From positions 1-28,096 of the forward strand of contig JAEWQX010000129.1 in the NCBI GenBank assembly GCA_023399035.1: 28,096 bases of DNA. Reading direction: 5' to 3'. Of this stretch, positions 23,526 through 28,096 are shown piece by piece. The first letter of the stretch is position 1. The number at the start of each line of letters is the position of its first letter. Origin of the DNA: Bacillota bacterium. Lineage in GTDB: Bacteria; Bacillota; Clostridia; Clostridiales; Clostridiaceae. The translations under genes were made by a program, and so were the position numbers. Below the pieces are notes generated by a model. It searched no databases. It was given only the letters and a program-made list of their open reading frames with translations, and was not told the DNA's origin.

Positions 23526-25175
23526 TTATGCTAAATTTCTTACATAGTTATATGCATCTTCAATTGCTTCAGTCTTGGTATCAAATATATTATTCTCTCC
23601 AACTTTTATTGCAAATCCCATCTTATCTAATATCTTCTTAGGCTGATCTTGAACATGAGTCAGATATAGTTTTATATTTAATTTTTCACACTGTCTGAGA
23701 AGCTTTGTCATGGCATCTATAGCTGAAGCATCAACTACATGAGTGTGTCTCATATCAAGTATTACAACTTCAGTAGTAGATTCTAATTCTTTCATTTTGC
23801 TTATAAATTCCTGTACTACACCAAAGAACATTGGTCCGTTAACTTGATAAACATTTATCTTTCCATCTGCTTTTTCTAATACTCTAGTTATCTCATCATC
23901 AAAGACTTCTTCATCTACAAGGTCACGTATTTTAGTTGTATCACTTACCCTCTTCATGAATAAAGCCATTGTCATAATCATTCCGCATCCTATTGCTACA
24001 ACTAAGTCAAATATTACTGTACATCCAAAAGTTATTAGTAATACTGCTATATCACTCTTTGGTGCTTTTAATAATGATTTAAATGTTCTCCATTCACTCA
24101 TATTATACGCTACAACTATTAATATTGCTGATAATGCAGTCATAGGAATCATTTTTGCTAAAGGCATTAATACAAGCATTGTTATCAATAATGTTATTGC
24201 ATGAACCATACCTGATATAGGACTTCTTCCACCAGATTTTACGTTTGAAGCAGTTCTTGCTATAGCTCCTGTTGCTGGTATACCTCCAAATAAACCCGAA
24301 GCAATATTAGCCAATCCCTGAGCTATAAGTTCCATATTTGAATCGTGCGTATCTCCAATCATTTCATCAGCTACAACTGCTGATAATAATGATTCTAATG
24401 CACCTAAGATTGCAATAGTAACTGCTGGTACAAACAACTTGTTAATAGTTGCTATACTGAATGAAGGCAGCGATGGAGCAGGAATTGATGAAGAAATTTC
24501 CGTAAATCTGCTTCCAATTGTATCTATAGGTATATTCATGAATTTTACCAGCAATGTTGCTATTATTAATGCAATCATTGAACCTGGTATTGTCTTATTT
24601 ATTTTTGGCCATAAAACTATGATTCCAATGCATAATGCACCTATAACTATTGACCATACGTCTAATGAATTAATATGTGAAAAATAACTTCCCCATTTTG
24701 GTATAAATTCCGATGGAACATTATCAATTTTAAGTCCTAAAAAATCCTTAAGCTGTGTAGACATTAAAGATAATGCTATACCTGCTGTAAATCCAACAGT
24801 TATAGTTTTAGGTATGTATTTTATTAATGTTCCAAATTTTAATAACCCCATAATAACAAGCATAACTCCAGCCATAATAACTGCAGTTATCAGCCCATCT
24901 AAACCATGCTCCTGTATTATAGAATAAATAATTGTTACAAATGCAGCAGTTGGTCCCCCAATCTGAACTTTGCTTCCCCCTAAAAAAGATATTACAAATC
25001 CTGCAAAAATTGCTGTTATAAGTCCCTTTTCTGGTGAAACACCTGATGCTATTGCAAGTGCTATAGATAAAGGTAAAGCTATAATAGCAACAATAATCCC
25101 AGCTATAATATCCTTCATGATTTGTTGTTTAGTAATTTCCTTGTTCTTAATCATTAAAAAGAACTTGGGCATCAT
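23526..25175 (-). CDS. SulP/SLC26-family inorganic anion transporter with STAS domain
   Basis: 549 residues. About 10-12 membrane helices fill residues 20-420, with the family's N-terminal IIAGIIVAIIALPLSIALAIASG and GGSKVQIGGPTAAF. A cytosolic STAS domain covers about 440-545 (INVYQVNGPMFFGV, VVILDMRHTHVVDASAIDAM). Family members carry sulfate, bicarbonate or dicarboxylates, by Na+ or H+ coupling. The closeness to a TSUP exporter two genes away is suggestive of sulfur but dapA lies between, so the anion stays open. The start follows GGAG nine bases upstream; two ATG codons in a row are possible. Single gene. Confidence 0.92.
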   Translation of the reverse strand: MMPKFFLMIKNKEITKQQIMKDIIAGIIVAIIALPLSIALAIASGVSPEKGLITAIFAGFVISFLGGSKVQIGGPTAAFVTIIYSIIQEHGLDGLITAVIMAGVMLVIMGLLKFGTLIKYIPKTITVGFTAGIALSLMSTQLKDFLGLKIDNVPSEFIPKWGSYFSHINSLDVWSIVIGALCIGIIVLWPKINKTIPGSMIALIIATLLVKFMNIPIDTIGSRFTEISSSIPAPSLPSFSIATINKLFVPAVTIAILGALESLLSAVVADEMIGDTHDSNMELIAQGLANIASGLFGGIPATGAIARTASNVKSGGRSPISGMVHAITLLITMLVLMPLAKMIPMTALSAILIVVAYNMSEWRTFKSLLKAPKSDIAVLLITFGCTVIFDLVVAIGCGMIMTMALFMKRVSDTTKIRDLVDEEVFDDEITRVLEKADGKINVYQVNGPMFFGVVQEFISKMKELESTTEVVILDMRHTHVVDASAIDAMTKLLRQCEKLNIKLYLTHVQDQPKKILDKMGFAIKVGENNIFDTKTEAIEDAYNYVRNLA

Positions 25176-25211
25176 TATTAACCACTCCTTATTTAATTTT
25201 TGTCAGTTTTT

Positions 25212-25240
25212 ATATTACTCTTAAATATAATGCTAGTCAA
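25212..25240 (-). promoter_or_regulatory. Candidate sigma-A promoter of the SulP gene
   Basis: The minus strand has TTGACT (plus 25235-25240), a 17-base spacer and TAATAT (plus 25212-25217), 36 bases before the start codon. The -35 is good and the -10 fair. Confidence 0.4.
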
Positions 25241-25375
25241 AGTAATTTTTTCCTTATTAAGTCATAGTTATTTAATTTTCCCTAAATTTTATTAAAGAAA
25301 ACGTTTTTTCGATTATATTCAGCGATTAAATTTTTTCGTCATATTTTTGTGTTTTACATATTAATCTTTATTTGC

Positions 25376-25408
25376 ATAAAAAGAAGAAGCAGATAAACTG
25401 CTTCTTCT
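25376..25408 (-). terminator. Intrinsic terminator downstream of dapA
   Basis: AGAAGAAGCAG (25382-25392) and its complement at 25398-25408 form an 11-bp stem with a 5-base loop, followed on the minus strand by five T. It lies about 190 bases after the dapA stop. I see nothing else in 25409-25596. Confidence 0.75.
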
Positions 25409-25596
25409 CAAGTATACAGTCAGGTACTTCTTAATTTGATTAATTATAGGAAAATCCCTAATATTAATTAAATATGTCATCCTGACTCAAAATCTTATAG
25501 ATATATTAATGTTATTATTAATAGCTATAGATTTAAAACTTATTGCTAAAGTCGCTATTCCAATGCCCCAAATCGAAATATACTTTATTATTCAAA

Positions 25597-26460
25597 CTAA
25601 TCAAAAAACTGATTTAATCTACACTCTAATTCTTTACTTATATTTACTAATGGAAGTCTAACTTCGTCAGAATCTATTATTCCTAATCTTTTTAAACAGT
25701 ACTTAACTGGTGTTGGATTAGGTTCAGCAAATAATAATGGTATCATATTATATATATCTTTCCACTTTTCAAATGCTTCCTTATGATTATTATTTCTTAC
25801 TAAATTATATACATCTATAAATTCTTTAGGTTTAATACTTGCTGATGCCATTATTCCTCCATCTCCTCCTAAAGTAAGAGTTGTATAAAAATAAGCATCT
25901 TCACCTGTCATTATAGAAAAATCTTTAGGTCTGTTTATCAATAAATCAGTAGTCTGCTTCATATCTCCAGAACAGTCTTTTACACCAACTATATTATTTA
26001 ATTCTGCTAATTTCAGCATTGTATCATTCTGAATGTTAGTTCCAGTTCTGTATGGAATATTATATATAATTATATTCATATCTGTTGACTCAGATATAGA
26101 TTTAAAATGTTCATATAACCCTTGTTGATTCGGTCTTGAATAATACGGTGCAACAGATAGTATTCCATCAATATCATATTTATCTAAGATCTTTAATTTC
26201 TTAACTACATCTCCTGTATTATTGCCTCCAAATCCAGTATAAATAGGTACTCTCTTATTTGTAAATTCTATTGTTTTTTCTAAAATTTCTTCATATTCAT
26301 ATTCAGAAATAGTAGGTGACTCGCCAGTAGTAGCAAGAGGTATTATTCCATTTATACCTTGCTCAATTAAATTATTAATCATTCTTGAATAAGATTCATA
26401 ATCAACCTTTCCATCTTTAAATGGCGTTACTAGCGGTACCATAACTCCTTGTACTTTCAT
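25597..26460 (-). CDS. dapA: 4-hydroxy-tetrahydrodipicolinate synthase
   Basis: 287 residues, usual length. It condenses pyruvate with aspartate semialdehyde, the first step of the diaminopimelate/lysine branch. Schiff-base Lys161 is in VGVKDCSGD, Tyr133 and Arg138 in IIYNIPYRTG, and Thr44-Thr45 in PLATTGES, all matching the E. coli numbering. The ribosome binding site GGGGAG is eleven bases before ATG. It is a single gene controlled by an upstream lysine riboswitch and terminator, so it should be off when lysine is abundant. Many clostridia have more than one dapA; this is the lysine-regulated one. Confidence 0.95.
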   Translation of the reverse strand: MKVQGVMVPLVTPFKDGKVDYESYSRMINNLIEQGINGIIPLATTGESPTISEYEYEEILEKTIEFTNKRVPIYTGFGGNNTGDVVKKLKILDKYDIDGILSVAPYYSRPNQQGLYEHFKSISESTDMNIIIYNIPYRTGTNIQNDTMLKLAELNNIVGVKDCSGDMKQTTDLLINRPKDFSIMTGEDAYFYTTLTLGGDGGIMASASIKPKEFIDVYNLVRNNNHKEAFEKWKDIYNMIPLLFAEPNPTPVKYCLKRLGIIDSDEVRLPLVNISKELECRLNQFFD

Positions 26461-26490
26461 TAATCAATTCACTCCCCAAATTTAATTAAT

Positions 26491-26524
26491 TAAATAAGAA
26501 AACCCGCTGGTCAAACCAACGGGT
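26491..26524 (-). terminator. Riboswitch-controlled terminator in the dapA leader
   Basis: Bases 26502-26511 pair with 26515-26524 (nine pairs, one mismatch) around a CAA loop. On the minus strand TTTTCTTATTT follows. It lies between the lysine aptamer and dapA and is its likely off switch. Confidence 0.85.
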
Positions 26525-26639
26525 AGAGTTAATCACTTTAAATTAAAACAAAATCGAAATAATATATAAAACATTACTTAAAATAAAGCAATGTAATTAT
26601 AACAATAAATAGTTTATTATTATAATCAATTTTGCTAAT

Positions 26640-26806
26640 CCTTGTAGCTCTCCACTAACGTGACAGTCATGTATATATTTTATACATGCCCAGAAATAAA
26701 CTTATGCCTAGTTTATCCCTTCGGCTGTTATGCCTTTCACTACTTATCAATGCCTGCCGGCTCCTTATAGCTACTCTTCATAAACAGCGCCTCTACCATA
26801 GGTTTC
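26640..26806 (-). ncRNA. Lysine riboswitch (L box) upstream of dapA
   Basis: Read on the minus strand, the conserved L-box blocks occur in the right order: GGTAGAGGCGC, GAAGAGTA, GTGAAAGGC, AGCCGAAGGG, GACTGTCACG and the closing GGAGAGCTAC. The first and last blocks form P1 (GGTAG with CTAC). It is followed by a 120-base platform and an intrinsic terminator, then dapA. Lysine binding should favour termination. Confidence 0.93.
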
Positions 26807-26823
26807 CATATCGAATTATGTTT

Positions 26824-26852
26824 ATTATACCACTAATATAAATATTTGTAAA
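26824..26852 (-). promoter_or_regulatory. Sigma-A promoter of the riboswitch-dapA transcript
   Basis: TTTACA (plus 26847-26852), a 17-base spacer and a perfect TATAAT (plus 26824-26829) preceded by TG of an extended -10. Transcription starts near 26817, just before the aptamer, giving a leader of about 357 bases. Confidence 0.85.
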
Positions 26853-26954
26853 ATACTTTTTGGTAATTAATATTAATCTATATAATTACTCATATCTATT
26901 ATCTTACTCCATTATTCATATATTGTTTATGAATCAAATTGTTATAGAGTATGT

Positions 26955-27719
26955 TTAAATAATGCTATATAAAACTTTACCTAACAGCATAACTACTACT
27001 ACAAGAATTATAGGCTTTATAACCTTGACACCACTTTTTATTGCCATATGAGCTCCAATATAATTTCCTAATATAGCACAGATTGCTGCTGGTATACCTA
27101 TGCTGAACAATATCTTTCCATTTATCATATATGCAATTAAGGCTGCAAAATTTGATGCAAGATTAACTACCTTAGCATTACCAGAAGCAGTTATTAAATC
27201 AAATCCCAAGATTGACGTAAAGGACAATACTAAGAAAGTCCCTGTGCCTGGTCCAAAAAATCCATCATAAGCACCTATAACCATTCCTATTATAAAGGAT
27301 AATACATATAATTTCTTATTAGATATTTTTTTTACTTCATCGCTAGAACCAAAATTCCTGTTGAATAATAAAAATACAGCAACAACTGGTAATATTATCA
27401 TAAGACAATATTTTAAATATTTTTCATCTAACACTAATACTAACTGCGTACCAAACCATGATCCAATTAGTGCACCAGCTGCAGATAATACTGCAGATTT
27501 AATTCTTATATTACCACTTTTAAAAAATTTGACACATGCTACAAAAGTCCCTGTACAATTAGCAAATTTATTTGTACCATATGCAATATGTATAGGTACT
27601 CCTGCAAAAATATATGCAGGTAATGATATTAAGCCGCCTCCGCCTGCAACAGCATCAACAAAGCCTGCACAAAATACTAATGGACAAACAATTGCCAGCA
27701 TTATTTGATAAGAATACAT
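26955..27719 (-). CDS. TSUP (TauE/SafE) family membrane transporter
   Basis: 254 residues, about eight membrane helices in two related halves. The first half has GFVDAVAGGGGLISLP and GTNKFANCTGTF; the second repeats the theme as GAYDGFFGPGTGTFLVL and ASGNAKVVNLASNF. Members export or import sulfite, sulfoacetate, sulfonates or other organosulfur anions. The Y/D-GFFGPGTG version is the YfcA-like subgroup with undefined substrate. The ribosome binding site GAGGAGG supports the start. Single gene between an rRNA operon and the lysine-riboswitch dapA, all on the minus strand. Confidence 0.9.
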   Translation of the reverse strand: MYSYQIMLAIVCPLVFCAGFVDAVAGGGGLISLPAYIFAGVPIHIAYGTNKFANCTGTFVACVKFFKSGNIRIKSAVLSAAGALIGSWFGTQLVLVLDEKYLKYCLMIILPVVAVFLLFNRNFGSSDEVKKISNKKLYVLSFIIGMVIGAYDGFFGPGTGTFLVLSFTSILGFDLITASGNAKVVNLASNFAALIAYMINGKILFSIGIPAAICAILGNYIGAHMAIKSGVKVIKPIILVVVVMLLGKVLYSII

Positions 27720-27970
27720 AAGCTCCTCCTCGTTTATTTAATGTGTATATTTTATATATAATACATTAAAATGTCAATTTTGGGCTTAATAAGACTGCAA
27801 AAATATTATAATATCTAGCCTACTCTATTACATAATATAAGCTTTCCATATTGATAAATTAATTTTTAAAACTCATATTATTATTTATATAGATCCTGTT
27901 TAGTTTATATATCTTTAATTTATCTATTCTATTAGTAATGAAGCTAAGACTTCTATTTAAATTTAAACTC

Positions 27971-27999
27971 TAAAAAGGATAGTTATTTCTAACTATCCT
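27971..27999 (-). terminator. rRNA operon terminator
   Basis: Bases 27976-27985 and 27990-27999 form a perfect 10-bp stem with a TTTC loop. Five T follow on the minus strand. It begins 8-9 bases after the end of 5S rRNA. Confidence 0.9.
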
Positions 28000-28007
28000 C
28001 ACTCTTA

Positions 28008-28096
28008 CCTGGCAGCGTCCTACTCTTCCACACGGTCTCCCATGCAGTACCATCGGCGCTATAGACCTTAACTGTCCTGTTCGGAATGGGAAGGAG
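28008..28096 (-). rRNA. rrf: 5S ribosomal RNA, 3' part (5' end outside window)
   Basis: On the minus strand the sequence reads CATTCCGAACAGGACAGTTAAG, later GCCGATGGTACTGC and GGGAGACCGTGTGGAAGAGTAGGACGCTGCCAGG. These are the standard 5S helix II-III, loop E and 3' strand of helix I. About 28 bases of the 5' end lie past base 28096. The terminator downstream shows that 5S is the last gene of this rRNA operon. Confidence 0.95.

Noticed and set aside
25298..25314. GAAAACGTTTTTTC as a CcpA cre site
   Set aside because: The AACG core is present but the flanking TG and CA positions of the cre consensus do not match.
27361..27708. 115-residue plus-strand frame
   Set aside because: Antisense of the TSUP transporter gene, with composition typical of a shadow frame.
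1..28096. CRISPR array, insertion sequence, prophage or defence genes
   Set aside because: No regularly spaced repeats, transposase, integrase, phage structural or Cas genes were found on either strand.

Overview
The window reads as chromosome of a low-GC, anaerobic, spore-forming Firmicute, most likely Clostridium sensu stricto (butyricum/beijerinckii-like). This is inferred from the very AT-rich intergenic DNA, the AGGAGG-type ribosome binding sites, and the gene content: iron alcohol dehydrogenase under sigma-54, cobalamin late genes, an scr remnant and an L-box dapA. Most of it is ordinary core chromosome. I see no phage, insertion sequence, CRISPR array or defence island.

Layout. 1-2433: 5' part of an iron-containing alcohol dehydrogenase, with a consensus sigma-54 promoter and the gene for an AcoR-type sigma-54 activator just upstream. 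2616-4018: wreck of a sucrose operon, with the C-terminal tail of a LacI-type repressor (scrR) followed by one open frame that joins the N-terminus of sucrose-6-phosphate hydrolase (scrB) to the C-terminus of fructokinase (scrK). 4057-5304: a small membrane protein and a divergent XRE regulator with a palindrome in its promoter. 5421-10452: a minus-strand operon for late cobalamin synthesis, cobT-cobU-cobS-(cobU-like)-cobC-cbiP, behind a tRNA-Arg(CCT). 10866-13322: a CtpE-like P-type ATPase. 13784-16455: plus-strand plsC and a DEAD-box RNA helicase. 16711-18392: Hsp20 and an HD-domain protein. 18653-22205: an alanine/glycine:cation symporter and the ammonium operon amtB-glnK. 22419-25175: an APH-fold kinase and a SulP anion transporter. 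25597-26852: dapA under a lysine riboswitch with a clear promoter and intrinsic terminator. 26955-28096: a TSUP exporter, then the 3' end of a 5S rRNA gene that closes an rRNA operon on the minus strand.

How the parts work together. The adh/activator pair forms a self-contained sigma-54 control module. The cob operon covers the cobyric acid step and nucleotide-loop assembly. amtB-glnK is a transporter and its P-II regulator, although the P-II lacks the usual uridylylated tyrosine. The lysine riboswitch ties dapA to lysine supply.

Most worth a second look: the scrB-scrK deletion chimera; the repeated GTCCTAAAATA motif between activator and adh; the two CobU homologues with complementary motif loss; the P-II T-loop; the low-complexity N-terminus of Hsp20; and two structured, unexplained intergenic regions (16536-16636 and 18454-18600).
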